64,000 nucleotides of DNA from Cladobotryum mycophilum (taxonomy: Eukaryota; Ascomycota; Sordariomycetes; Hypocreales; Hypocreaceae), in assembly GCA_036429605.1 (NCBI GenBank), contig CM071591.1, forward strand, positions 558,001 to 622,000. The letters are read 5' to 3'. A program made the position numbers and the translations under genes. The notes under the pieces were generated by a model, which saw only the letters and a list, made by a program, of their open reading frames with translations, had not been told where the DNA came from and made no database searches. Below are positions 47,112 to 59,376 of this stretch, one piece after another; positions within the stretch are counted from its first letter, which is position 1; every line of letters starts with the position of its first letter.

Positions 47112-48324
47112 CTACCAAAAACTGATGGGAGCAAAATTCTCAGGCGACTTGATCCCCAACCCAGCTTCCTCCTCTCCCCCCACCAGGAGATCCTCTAGCA
47201 ACTCTTGAGCCGTAGCTCGGCATGTCTCTGCGGAGGCCCTGGAGCTTGGTTTGTATGCCGTCATTTGGCATAGTAGCGAGATTAACTTGTGCTTAGGATT
47301 TAGATCCCTGAGCACGCGGATGTGATTGAAACAGGTGGTTGGATACCTGCGCAGCTCCTCTTTGGTGTTCATCAGACGAGGCCATTGGCCCATCATACCA
47401 AGAAGGGTGATCCCCAGCGCCCAAACGTCGTCTGTTTTACCGCCATGCATCATGAATCTCACTATCTGCGGTGGCCAGTATGATGGAGTGCCCCTAGGAG
47501 GGTAATAGCTTTGACCCTCGTTCTTGAGGTCGGCGAGGTCGGCGAGAACGACGTTGATGGGGCTAACCTGACGGACCAAGATGTTGAAGGGCTTCACATC
47601 GGAATGGTAAACACTTTGGCTATGGAGGAAGGCAAGAGCAGAGGATATTTGCAAGATAACTTGAAGAATTTCAACATGATCCATGATTCCATCCGGCGCA
47701 TGGTTGATGCGGGCTTGGAGGGTCCCGGCATCACAGAGCTCAGTAACTAGAAGAGCACTATCACGATTCTGGCCTTCTTGATACATATCGACAAACCTAA
47801 GGATATGGTCCTATATAATGTCAACTGTCAATAATATTCTCCACATGTATAGTGAATAACCTTGGGCGATGAAAGCTTACGTGTCGATATCGTTGTAGCA
47901 CAGTAGCTTCTCTCCGTAGCTGCCCAGTCGTTGACGAGCGTTTTCCGGCAAAGACTTCAAGGTCGACAACACGCAGGACTTTGAGGACGGTGCTGTTACC
48001 TCCAACGCCAAGGAATTTGCCTCGCAAATACTTGTCTGGTGAGAAGGACTTGGCTTGGGTCAAGGCCTGAACTTGGTCCGCTTCAGTCCAACAGTTGGGA
48101 ACGGAATTGTATGCCGGGACGATGATGGATGATAAGGAGGTCGTCTTAGGTTGAGGTTCAATTGCAGGTCCTAGTGCAGTTTCAGTCTCCTGTGTCTCTT
48201 CTCGAGATCGCATGTCTGACGTGATTCCACTAAAAGATTGAGTGATAATAGTGGTGCGGTCTTGATGATGGGATGTCACTTCATCGTAAATCATCTCGGC
48301 GTCTTGTGCGCTGAATCCTTTCAT
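47112..48324 (-). CDS. Divergent protein kinase-like protein
   Basis: Two exons, 48324-47881 and 47810-47112 (70-bp intron), giving 380 aa. Seen: an N-terminal Ser/Thr-rich region (1-95); a glycine-rich loop GVGGNSTV (106-113); a lysine in FAGKRS (Lys128) at the VAIK position; Glu139; a catalytic loop HSDVKPFN (217-224) in place of HRDxKxxN; DLA (239-241) in place of DFG; an activation-segment end PSYWPPQ in place of APE; and DVWALGITL. Metal- and proton-handling aspartates are kept, so activity is possible, but the Arg of HRD and the Gly of DFG are lost. No named family is recognised; fungi carry many expanded kinases of this kind. The start at 48324 was preferred over an upstream in-frame ATG in pyrimidine-rich leader DNA. 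Confidence 0.8.
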
Positions 48325-49116
48325 GGTTTGAGATTTGTGAAACTGTACTAGAAATATGTTTCTTGCGAAAGAAAGAAAGAGAGAAAGAAAGGCTGAAAAC
48401 AAACATCGGCTGCGATGCGATAAGTAGTTCCTCTGGACAGGCAGTCACCAGTCAGCAGAAAACCTCAATACTCGCCATCACTCCCATCGATAGCTCTCAC
48501 AGCACACGCGTCTGCCCATTACCCCGTCACCCAGCCAATAAACAACAACTTAGCAAAGAAAAAAACAGCAGCAATAAAGTGAGAGAAGTGAGTTGGAAAC
48601 GGAAACTAAACTCCAACATCAAGATAACCACTCCTTTACTATGCCTAACTCAGGAAACCAAAAGGCATTGCAAAACAAGAAAGTCACAGCAGGTAGATTC
48701 CGTACTCGAAAAATAAAGACAATTCTCATTCTGGAGTCTGGTACTCCCAGTTATCCACTCAAAGCAAGTATTCCCCTAAACCACCATAGGTATTCCGTTC
48801 CAAGAAAAAGCACTACTAATAATACATGGAATGCGCCGTGACCTACAGCCTCGATGAATCAAGTTGCAATCATTGTCAATCATTCAACCTTCTCCATTTC
48901 ATTGCGAAATTCACTCTTTACCAAAGCCGTTCGCCAATCCCTTAAAACGCCATATGATTATCCCCCTGCTTAGAAAAGAGGGAGGGAATTCAAACTCTTT
49001 CGACGTACTAGCCTCATCGTACGGCTAGTTTTCACTCCCAAGCGACGAAATGTAATAGAACAAGGTGGTCTCCCCGACCCAATAAAACGAAATATTCACT
49101 GACCGAGAGCATGCGC
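48325..49116. other. Intergenic spacer
   Basis: Kinase promoter and 3' flank of the demethylase gene. No gene or RNA recognised. Confidence 0.6.
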
Positions 49117-52100
49117 CTAACCGTCTACTCGACGTTGCGATGCCCTTCTGAGGTTTCCAATCATCCGCTCAACGAATTCCATAGATTCGCAACCAGGAAC
49201 GTCAGGGAACTCTTGGGGTTGGTGTTGTGTTATTGTTGGTATAACCGATGGCTGGGTATTTGTATTGCCTCCCAACGTTTGAGCCACCGGTGCTCCGACA
49301 GTGGGCGACAACCCTTCCTTAACGTTGGGTGCTTTGGCGGTGGGTGGTACGATGTCCCCGATAACATTTTTTGAGTCCTTGGGCGTAGTAGTTATAGCTG
49401 ATCGAGCCGGAGCCGATGCCCTCTGGCTTATAGAAGGTTGTGGTACTTTCGAGACTGGTTGGGTTCCAGACAGATTACTCTGAGCCGCACTTTGTGAAGG
49501 TATTGAAAACGTTGGAAGTGGTACCGGAGTTGTAGACACCTTCGCGGGATGGGCTGACTTGGTGGCCGGCCCAGAATTATTACTAGCATTGGCCGGCGAG
49601 CCTTGCGATCCCGCCGGAGATGCCGTATTCTTAGCTGAGTGTGCCTGCTGAGCCTGAGAATTGAGGGGTGAAGGTTTGGAGGAAGAGGCAGGTGTGCTAG
49701 GTAAAGAAGTCATCGCGGCTAAAAAGTTTGCGGGTAAGGGAACTGGAGACTGCTTAATCGGGATCTGTATTGCGGATTTAGTCGATTTCAAGGAAAGACT
49801 GACAGCTGCGGGTAATCCAACCTTGTACGACGACTTTGCTGTAGATGCTGGCTTTGGGGCAGATGCTGGTTTCGGTTTGCTCGTCGGCGGCGGTGTTTGC
49901 TGTGCTGGTGTCGCTTGTTGCGCCAGAATCCTATATTGAGCCTTTATAGCCGGATGGTATTGATGACCAGGGGATCTTGCTGAAGCTGATGCCGACTTCT
50001 GCTGTGCGGTTGGTGGCCCAGCGACTGGTTTCTGGGCGGTCGATGGTGTACCAGGCAGCGTGCTTCCAGAAATCGAAGGCTGTTTGATGCTTGGAGGCAT
50101 GGGCGCTTGGGCAGCTTGGGTTACCGCAGGGTTCGAGCCAACGCTGGACCGTCGTAGGAGATCCTGCTGATTCGCCATTAGGTGTGCCTTCAAATCACCT
50201 TGGTAGCCGTTGGTGAAACCACCCCACGGAATATAGGGGGTGCGATATTTGGATGAGTCCCTGATGAGGTGTAAGTTCAATGACCTTGAGAGTGTATATA
50301 TTATGGGGGACATACCGATTGTGGTTAATTTGGTAGAATGGATACTTCTGGAATATAGACGAGTGAACCTGCCAGGTAGGTTTGCTGTGGTGGGCTGGGG
50401 GCTTTGGGTTGGCCATTGCAGGTGGCATCACAGGCGGCATTGCAGGTGGCATTGCAGTTGGGGTATGCTGTACACTAGCGGGTCGGGACGCTGAGGCAGG
50501 AGAAGCTTGGGGATGTGAGTACTGAGGTGTTCCTACCGCCGGCGCGAATCTTTGGACGGTGTGTGAAGGAGAGTTCTGATGACCTGGACTTGGTGTATAA
50601 TGCGAATAGTGATGTTGCTGATGGGAAGGTGGTGCAGGGGCAGGGGCAGGAGCGGGATGGTTCGGCGTGAATCGTTGAGGTGTATACATCTGGACATTGA
50701 AGTTGGCGGCTACTGGCTGCCTAGGCTTGTAAACGTATGGCTTCTCAAATACGACAGACCCAGGATGGTGTGCAGCAGGACTCTGGGTAGCGTTTGAATA
50801 TACATAAGATCCCGTGAAGCCATACTGTTGTTGATAGTGAGGTCTCGGTGCAGGCATAGGCTTAACTGGCTTCGGTAACGTGTCCAAGTAATTGCCTTTG
50901 GGATTAAATCGTAGTTTCGAAGGATCTTCTGTGTACTGGGCCTTAGCCTCGGTTGACGTCTTCCCAAGATAGTACCAGATTTGTTCTGCTTTTGAAAAAT
51001 CGACCTTGACTTGATATTTGTTTGCAATATCCATAGTATTGAATTCAGCCCAAGTGAAGCCTTCACCAAATATATCGTCCTTTCGGGGTTTGTCATCTTG
51101 TTGCCGCTTAGCGTTGAGCCGATCTTTGGCTTTTTGAGATGTAGGTAGAGGCATGGCATTAGCAGATGCTTTGGGCAGATGGAAATCGGCAGGATCTGGG
51201 AGTAGCAGCCACTTCCATTCAACCTCGATACGATCACTATTCCGAGTTAGCTTGTCAACCAGACACTTCGCCGAGATTACATACCCATTTGGAAGAACAT
51301 CTATCAAAAGAGCATGCTCATCTGAACGGTTCTCCACAACAATGCCGGCAAAAATATCGCCCTTGTAATATTGCACCTGGCAAATATCCCCTTTCTTGAG
51401 AGCCCGTGCAGCGGCCAAGATGCGGGAGTCATTTTCAAGAACGTCGCCACCATACTTTCGGTCTCGTTTGGTACGGTGGAATCGACAGCTGAACTCAAAG
51501 GCTTGTTCTTTATATTCCTTGCCATCCTCGTCAAAAACTGGCACATCCTGTTCCTCGATAAAGACACCAGCGGCGGCAGCACATGTAGGATGATAAGCTC
51601 GAGCACATTTCTTTTGGGAGCATTGAAAACACGCCCCGCGCTTTGATCGACAAAACAGGCATTTGAGGTCAAGACGGTCCTTGTGAACGGCATCAACGTT
51701 TGAGATGACTTCCTTACCATCCATCATATCGATGTAGGTTTCAGGAATATAGAGTGCGCAAAGACGATGAGCTTTCCGGCCATCATTGGTAGGCAAGATC
51801 TCCATGCCCGGAATGTCATTGGGGCACAGGCAACACGGTGGCTCAGCCTTGACTTTGAGACGCAACTTGATCTTCTTGACCCTGACCTTTGCAGTCTTAT
51901 CGCCTGGGCCACGCTTCCGTTTGCGACCCGCATCTTTGAATTTTACGCCATGGCTGGCCGGCGGCGTCGGAAGACCGGAAGGATCGTCATCATCATCGTC
52001 CTCATCGTCTTCCTCTTCCTCAGTCTCCTCGTACTCGGTGTCTTCGCCACGCAGTTTTCGTTCAATTTCGTAGACATTGACCCAGACGCTGTCCTGAGCT

Positions 52101-53810
52101 TGAGCACATTCGCACTTCTTCGCAATCTTGCCCATATCCAACCACGAATCAAGAGCAAAGTTGACAGCTTCGGCACAATTATATCCCAAATTGTAGCCCG
52201 AGTGATAGCCATAAGGATATGTCACAACAAACTCGCCTGGGTATGAGACGCATTTGTTAACCTTAATACCAAAGTTTTGTAGTAGGTGTTGAGGAGAAAT
52301 GAGGAAGGCCTTATGTCTCAAGAACTGGTCACAAGCCTTGGCATCTGCAGGCCAGATGCTCTTCATAGCGGCCTCGAATCGTCGGGCATCCGCCTGAGAG
52401 ATGCTGTACCACTGCTTCGGCGCGCCAAAGTGAAGATAGTTGATGCTGTACAGGTCGACATCTTCAAGATGCCAAGCGAATGTCGCCTTCCACATTCCGA
52501 GATATAGATAGGCAGTATTGACACCGGGGACCTTTGTGCCGAGCACATCCAGTAGGTTAGGAAGCTTATTCAAGTTCCAGATGTCGGTCTTTTCATCGAA
52601 GAGCGTTCCCATCAAATCGGCGCCGTACAGCGGAGGAGCGTAAGTCAATGTTTTCCAGTAAACCCTCTCAAGTTCTTCACAGCGTTCTGGAGTAAACTCG
52701 GAAATGTCCATCCGGTAATCGAAATCCTTGAATGCCGCTTCGTCGATAACGGCTGAGCCTTCTCTACGGCTGTACTTTCGGCGAGCTGAAGTAGATTGAG
52801 TCTTGGGCTTAGCTGGCTTGATTCCACCCATTCTCCTAACAGTGGGCTGAGCATCCAAGTCATCAACCTCGGTACCGGGATCGTTCTCAACCGACGGCAT
52901 GACTTCTTCCTTTGGCTCTTGTGTCTCAACCTTGGGCGATACTGGCGTCATAGGCCGAGCCTCTTCTTCGGTTTTCTTGTGTCTGCCTCTGTTCTTGGGT
53001 GGTCGCCCTCTTCCTCGAGGCTTCGGAGCCGCTGTACTGGGAGGAGGTTTAGGAGCGGCTTGCCGAGTCCGTTGCGGCTTAGGCTTCTCTGCATTGGCTC
53101 GCCGCTCACCACGCCTGGCTGGAGGCTGGTGCTCGCTCTGTTCGCATAGTTGTCGCCATTGTGGAACGTTGTAGGATCGACCATGGAGAATGTTGACCTG
53201 GCGATAGGTACCATTCGATCCCATAATATCCTGCTTAATTGGCTCCCGGACTCTGACTTGTTTGATCAGATCCTCGAGGGGAGGCTGAGCGTCCTTCCAT
53301 TCCTTTGGTGGGATAATTTTGATGATTCCAGACTTCATTCCGTAATTGTCGACCTTTTCCATCTGCAACAGGAATTAGAGATCAGTAAATGGGGACTATC
53401 TGGGTTTGCTACTAGAGACATACGAAGACTTTAAAGTCTTTGAACTGGTCCATGGTTGGCCTGAAGACGGGTACGCTGCCAGACCAGTGGTCCGGCAGCA
53501 CCTCTCCAATGTCAACAACAGGCTCAGTCTCAACCTCTGCCTTCGTCTCATCTTTGGTTTCGGTTCTGGTCGGCGGCGGCGGCGGTGGCATTGGCGCATC
53601 GTCCAGGATAGGTTCGTCGTCCAGGTCGCTCAACTCCGAGTCGCTGGCCTCTGACTTCTCTGCGTTGTTGCTATCGGGCGGCGAGTGCAAGAAGGCGGGC
53701 TGGGGCTGCTTCGCACATTCGACATGATCCGTGGCGCGATGTTGTGCATCGACCTGGACGACAGGAAGAACCTGTGAAGGCTCTGTGGCGCTTGCGGCGT
53801 CGGTCGACAT
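49117..53810 (-). CDS. kdmA: KDM4/JMJD2-type histone demethylase with PHD fingers
   Basis: Fe(II)/2-oxoglutarate-dependent lysine demethylase, probably acting on H3K9 and/or H3K36 methylation in the nucleus. Three exons, 53810-53424, 53362-50316, 50260-49117; 1525 aa. Order: acidic Ser/Pro-rich start; JmjN (about 112-152, split by intron 1); an AT-hook-like PRGRGRPP (about 244-251); and JmjC with the iron ligands His427, Glu429 (WHLED) and His516 (YGYHSGYN). The second zinc site of JMJD2 enzymes is also present (Cys473, His479, Cys546, Cys548). An acidic linker follows, then an extended PHD module from about Cys639 (CCLCPNDIP) to about 760, and a Tudor-like segment (VQYYKGDIFAGIV). The last 600 residues are Pro/Ala/Gln/Ser-rich and disordered. 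The start has a GCCGCCATG context; an in-frame TTG upstream was ignored. The domain set resembles Aspergillus KdmA; the symbol follows that. Confidence 0.92.
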
Positions 53811-55447
53811 GGCGGCAAATTTAGAAGGCAACGAGCAGCCGGTCCATCGAGCAAGCGACGACAGACAGACGTCGAGCGCGGGATAGGATGCGATGCGATG
53901 CGACAGGAAGCAATCACTATCTTCTGGTTCGCAAACAACGGGTGCACGACTGTGAGATGCTGGCTGGGGTGGTGCTGGTGGTGGGTGTGCCGATGTTCTG
54001 TGGTGCGTGGGACAGGGAGTGCATCCACTGGAGACACAGGCGGCGCTGTGTATATGATGCGGAGAAATTCTTTGTGGACTCTAACTTTGGGGGGTGCGAG
54101 CGAAGCGAAACAGGTACTATCCCCAAGAAAATCAAGGTACTAAAAGGCGCTAAACGTTAGAGGCTGGCTTGTGCTGTAATAAGCTGAATTAGGCGGGTAG
54201 TGGACTCACTACAGCGCTCAAGCGCCCTCTGTAACAACTTTTTAAGCTTTTTGGCACGTTCAGATTGCACGTTGTTATCGTACCTACTAATGGATAGGTA
54301 CGGGGCAGCAGTACAGTGCCAGTCTTTTAAGATGCCTCGTATCCTGCGCACTTTGTCTGACTGCAATGGAAGGGGAAAGAAATCAATTGCTGAATCCTTT
54401 GAAGGCTGAATTTGCTATTAATATCAGTGTAAGCTGTTGGCCCAAAGGGAAGCCCTAGCGTGGAGGAGAGATGCAAGGGTTGAAAGAGATGGATGGGACT
54501 TGTTATCGCCATGGACGTACGGAGTACCGAGTGCGTATGTACATACATCCAAGAGGTACCTGGCAAGCCTGCGTATAATTTGATGAAATGAGGGCCAGCG
54601 CGATCGAGGATCGAGCTACCAAGAGCTCTCTCTCCCTTTGTATTACCACTCTTTACCCATTTCGTTCTTCACACAAGATGGATGGAAAACGTTGCCGAGT
54701 TCAAGCACCCAGACTTATTCCTCAGTCGAGGGAGGGAGCGCATTTGGCAATATTCCATAAAAATGAGCAGTCAGAAATAATGGGAATTGCCGCAACCCGG
54801 TTCTTCATAACTGCGTCTCATGACCACACTCTACTTCATAACTTTTCTGCCTGAGGCATTACGACATGTGGCGCACCAAAGAATCCTTGTCCGGCTTAGT
54901 CCCGATCAGATTGATAAGATTACCCGACACGAAAATCCTTGATGAAGAGCATCTGTCTTGATAGCCTTGAGCTGCAGGTACATCGACATACATACATACA
55001 TAATGCACTCACTTGCAAGCATATGGTTACATTCGCTTCATATGGGTCAAGATGACAACAGTTCTTTTCCATGCACACGATACACCATCGTCTAAAATAT
55101 AGAACAATAACCCGAGCTTGAGCCTTCATCCGCATTGGAATATCTCCCTGTTGAGAAGATACTACACCATAAAGTTTTGGAAAGACTATGCTTGCTCCTT
55201 CTTACACACTTGCAGGCAAGACTCGAGGGCGCTCTGAGATCTACCCGTGATCCATATGCACGCGCAAACCTACGCAAGACTTAGTCCCCGACGGACAAAC
55301 GGCAGCATTATGACGGTATGTGGAGTCTCTGAGATGATCGATCAAGCCGTTGCAACCTCGCAAAAGACAAAAGAAAAAGGAATCGCGTATACATAATACA
55401 GCATCGCGACCCGCCCAGAGCGTCGTCATCGCAGCGAGCAAAAGTAA
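53811..55447. other. Intergenic region
   Basis: Upstream region of the demethylase gene. Open frames near 53888-54160 are short and unconserved. GTAC-type words occur at about 54515-54560. No gene supported. Confidence 0.5.
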
Positions 55448-55519
55448 AGGTCCCAGGGGGAGTCGAACCCTCGCTGGCGGAATCAGAATCCGCAGTCATA
55501 ACCGTTAGACCATGGAACC
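55448..55519 (-). tRNA. tRNA-Gln (anticodon CTG)
   Basis: A 72-nt cloverleaf without intron. The acceptor stem GGTTCCA pairs with TGGGACC (one T-G wobble). The anticodon stem GCGGA/TCCGC is perfect around the loop TTCTGAT, giving anticodon CTG (codon CAG). The B-box GGTTCGACTC is present. The T stem GAGGG/CCCCC has one A-C mismatch (50:64). A TTTT pol III terminator follows closely on the minus strand near 55440-55445. Confidence 0.92.
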
Positions 55520-56981
55520 AATGAAAGCGGTGATCCGCTCTCGGGATTTGGTTTGGTGAGATGCTGACGACGGGAACTAAGGTGAGCTATATTTCCCGTC
55601 ATCCTGCAACCGAGATCATGAAACCATCAAACATGCCGTGGAATTGTGTTCAGAACTATATAAATGGGAGTACCGAGGTCTAAACCAACTAGGAAACAAC
55701 CCATCCCAGAATCAGACATCTATTCTAGCTGGCGATGCTGGTTCTCGAGTCATGATGTGGGTACCTAAGCTTCAACATTTGATCTTCCCGAGCACATAGC
55801 ATTCTCTACAAGATATCATACTTACTCAAATATAGTCACACCAATCAAAGAGAGACACTTTTAAAGTGTACCAGAATTCATGAAAGTTCAAGGAACCGGG
55901 TTGACTTCATCTTCTCAACCATGAGCCAGTCCTATCAGCTTGCAACAAGGACATGTCAATAGATCGTCTTGACAAGCACTTTTATCCACTCAATCATTCA
56001 AACCCATCAAATCACATCCCACAGACCCCCATCTCCTGTCCACAGCGGGACGATCCCTGCATGTCTTCAACGGCGGGGTGTTGAGTGAAGTCAAGATACA
56101 AATCCTCTTTGTGTAAGGGGACGGGGAGTCTTACAGCATAAAACTGCCGTAAAGGCCACGTTCAACTACTTGTGGCTTGTTTTACAATCACGAGTTATCT
56201 CAGGAAAATTATATCAACCCGTTTGTTCAAACTTCCTTGTTTACGCTCAACGGACAAACTTGCCATGTCCAAGACTCAGTCTGCAGAACATCCACGCTAT
56301 TGCAAGGTGCCCCGCACCACCACCATCACCAAGTCCAGCCCTAGAGGGGTCATTGCAACTCTCCAGCATGCTCCAACCAGCATTCGTCAGGCCTAGCCAC
56401 CCGAGAGCTGAACCAACTCTGCCGCCAGAGCCGCCCCAGGAGAGCACAAGGGCTGTTATTCCCAGTTCAACAAAGAAGTTTGTCAGCAGTCATGGACTCT
56501 GCAGTCAAAAGACGGGATGCAACTCTTGATTACACCACTGCAGGTTGCTGCAAGGTTTCTGCGAGCTGATGAACCGCTCATGGGGCGGAATGGACCTAAG
56601 CACGCGCTGTGTACTCGACACAATCAACGGCGATAACTTAGCGACCTTACATGCGTAGTAGGCCGGGGCTATAGAAGAAGCCATGATCCTAGGAAGCTGT
56701 CCTGCAGCCATCGGTTTTGCTCTTTGGCCCCGCCGATATTTTGGCCCCCTCGGCGAGGTTGCAGTTCCAATATATATATTCCCCAGTTGGCATCGATTTG
56801 CTCTCAAACTATTGAATACTACATAAATACCTTACCCACCGTCCGCAAAGGTGAGAGGTCGTCTTTATAACCGCTAACCGTCACTCACCTTTGCAACTTT
56901 GCGTCCTCTCAACTTTTGGAAGTTCATGGCGGCAAATCCGCAATACATTCTTCGAAACACCCCTCCCCACAACCTCCTAAC
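55520..56981. other. Intergenic region upstream of phosphatase-like gene
   Basis: No gene supported between the tRNA and 56982; open frames around 56170-56530 look random. Holds the inverted repeat at 56845-56894. Confidence 0.5.
56845..56894 (+). promoter_or_regulatory. Inverted repeat flanking TATA-like element
   Basis: GCAAAGGTGAG at 56845-56855 is mirrored exactly by CTCACCTTTGC at 56884-56894, with a 28-bp spacer that contains CTTTATAA. It ends 88 bp before the ATG of the phosphatase-like gene. It may be a dimeric regulator site around the core promoter or a leader hairpin. Confidence 0.6.
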
Positions 56982-58801
56982 ATGACCCCGCTTCGGAGTC
57001 TTCGTCTCCAAATGCTTCATGCACCGCTGCTGTTGGTGTTACTTGCTGTCGGCGTCCATGCTCAGGCCAGTAGCAACAAGGTCTGGGCTGCTGTTGCATT
57101 CATCAACCATGGCGAGAAGACACCCGACTTTGGCGGCTTACAAACCGTCCTCACTCCGGCTGGAGCACAACAAATGTTGAGACAAGGAGCCGCCTTTCGG
57201 AGCCGATATCTAAGCGGCAGCACCAGCGAACGCAACTCTTCTTCGGCAAATGCCATTGGACTGGCTCCGATACAGAATATCGCCGTCGATGCCATTGATA
57301 ACAGCCAACTCGATATCCTCTCCCAACAGAGCCAATGGGTTACCGGAGGCGCTATGGCTTTTCTCCAGGGCTTATATCCTGCAAACAAGGGGGCACTCAA
57401 TAGTCTTGCCGGAGGTGAGGATCTGGTCAACGATTTTGCCGCCAACTCGAGTCAAACCAGCTATCCCCTAGGCGGATACCAGTATCCAAACATCCAGTCT
57501 TTTTCCTCAAACGATCCAGCTTCAGTTGTGTAAGTTTGATCCAGAGCTGAGCATATTTTCATCCCCGGCCAGCCATGGACTAATATTATTGTTCAAACCT
57601 CAGTGTTCAAGGCACAGTTGGATGCAATGCATGGTATAACAATGCCAACGCTACCACACAAAAGGCATTGGCCGAACGAGTCAAGGCGACCCAGAGCTTT
57701 TATGAGAGCCTATTCTCTTCTGCGCCTCTGAAGGGCACTATTTCCATCGACCAGGCCAACTATGGAAATGCCTACGAAATCTACGAGCTCATCAACTACC
57801 TGTATACCCATAACCAGACTGTTTTTAACGGTCTTTTTACTCCAAATGACACGCTCGCCGAGCTTAGAAGCAACGCTTTTGAGCTAGAGCTTGCCACGAA
57901 CGGTCATAATAATACCAATACTGATAACGCAAGCCTTCTGCCTAGCATTGCTGGTACCACCTTGGCCAGGAAGGTTATAGATGCCTTCATCACTAGTGTT
58001 AAAGTTGCTGGGAGTAGCGACAAGCTCACACTCATATTTGGCTCGTATGAGTCAATGCTAGCACTCCTCTCCCTCAGCGGTCTCTATACCAGGGACAATC
58101 TTCTCTCAGGACCCTTTTCTACCTTGCCCCAACCTGGCGCAGCTATGGTTTTTGAACTCATCAGCGATAGTGCAAATGACGCTACATCGATGCCGTCGGC
58201 CGAAAATCTTTCGATTCGTTTTACCTACCGCGCAACTGCCGATGATGATGATGAACCATTCACCACTTACTCTCTTTTCGCATCTGGATTCGACGGACAA
58301 ACCATCCCTTACACGGGGTTCCTTACTGCAATGCAAAAATTCACAAGGGACTCGTCGCAGTGGTGCGATATGTGTCACTCAACAACGGCTCCCTGGTGCT
58401 CCTCTAGGAAGAAGAGCGTGACGACGCCGGTTGCCGGAGCTATAGGTGCTATTTTAACAATTTTCGTTATAGGCATCGGCAGCCTCCTCCTCTACGGCAT
58501 TGGGGCATGCCACTTTGGAGCTTCGGAAGGGTCATCAGAACGTAACAATCATCCTGGGGGGTTCAAGGGAGCGGAGAAGATGGCCAGCGACACGGATCTG
58601 GCGGTCACAAAAGGCGGATCGCAGCATGAGAGGGTAGGAAGCTGGGAACTATCGGATGGGAACAATAAGCCGTCGACGGGTTCGATTGGAATCGTGACGG
58701 AAGAGTTGGGAAGGGACACGCTTCGAATGCCGCGTAGTCTGGATGAGGACGGCATCAGTCTCAATGGAGCGACTCCGGTAAAGGTGCATGAAGGTGTATA
58801 G
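56982..58801 (+). CDS. Histidine-phosphatase-like membrane protein, catalytic residues lost
   Basis: Two exons, 56982-57529 and 57604-58801 (74-bp intron), 581 aa. A signal peptide (about 1-28, ending VHAQ) is followed by a luminal or extracellular domain of histidine acid phosphatase fold, rich in Asn-X-Ser/Thr sites. A transmembrane helix (about 458-484) and a roughly 97-residue cytosolic tail follow. The catalytic RHGxR of the family is NHGEKT here (Asn42-His43), and the distal His-Asp pair seems replaced: FGSYESM at about 327-333 stands where phytases read SHDNSM. It is therefore probably a pseudophosphatase used as surface binding or sensing protein; this is inference. Two Cys pairs (CDMC, WC) lie just before the membrane helix. 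The start is the first ATG before the hydrophobic core. Confidence 0.85.
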
Positions 58802-59376
58802 ATGTTATTAGATATGCGATATGCGATATGTGGAAGGTTATTAGGTATGTGGCCATTGGGCGTTATGGGGTTTATTTACAGAAGGAAGTGCAATGAATGT
58901 ATGATGTGAAGTCTCATCTCACCTTGCCTTTTCAAGTTTACGCGTAAAAGCATTTTCAACTTTGTATTTGACACATCAGACGTTTCGTCAGTTGAATCAC
59001 TGTCAATACGACTCCTTGCAACGCTGAGGTTTCATTTATCTACAAGCTGCAACAAACTCAAAACAGGGTTCCATCTTTACACAATGAGTCAATCGGCCAA
59101 AAACTGTTGGCAGGCCAAAGTCTCCGTCGATAGCGCGACACTACAAACGCACTGCCTATTCTGCTTACAGCCAAACTTCAAGTTGGTCCATCATTTTAAT
59201 CATAAGCCAAGTCAAAGCAGCAACTAAATCTGTTTTAACTCTGCTTCTTTCTCGTAGTGTCAGCGAAAACGTTTTAAGGTTTTTGGTGGAAAAATAACTA
59301 ATCAATTAATTAAAATACCAACACCGGTCTTGGATCCAAATCTTCATTTACATACATCTTGCTTCTCTTACCATCT
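58802..59376. other. Intergenic spacer
   Basis: 3' flank of the phosphatase-like gene and promoter of the HET gene. AT-rich near 59290-59320. No gene seen. Confidence 0.55.

Noticed and set aside
48324..48402. Upstream ATG giving the kinase a hydrophobic N-terminus
   Set aside because: The extra 26 residues come from TTTC/TCTC leader DNA and would put a signal-like segment on a cytosolic kinase fold.
50128..50150. tRNA-like B-box word in the demethylase gene
   Set aside because: Only the GGGTTCGAGCC word matches; no cloverleaf can be drawn and it is inside a coding exon.
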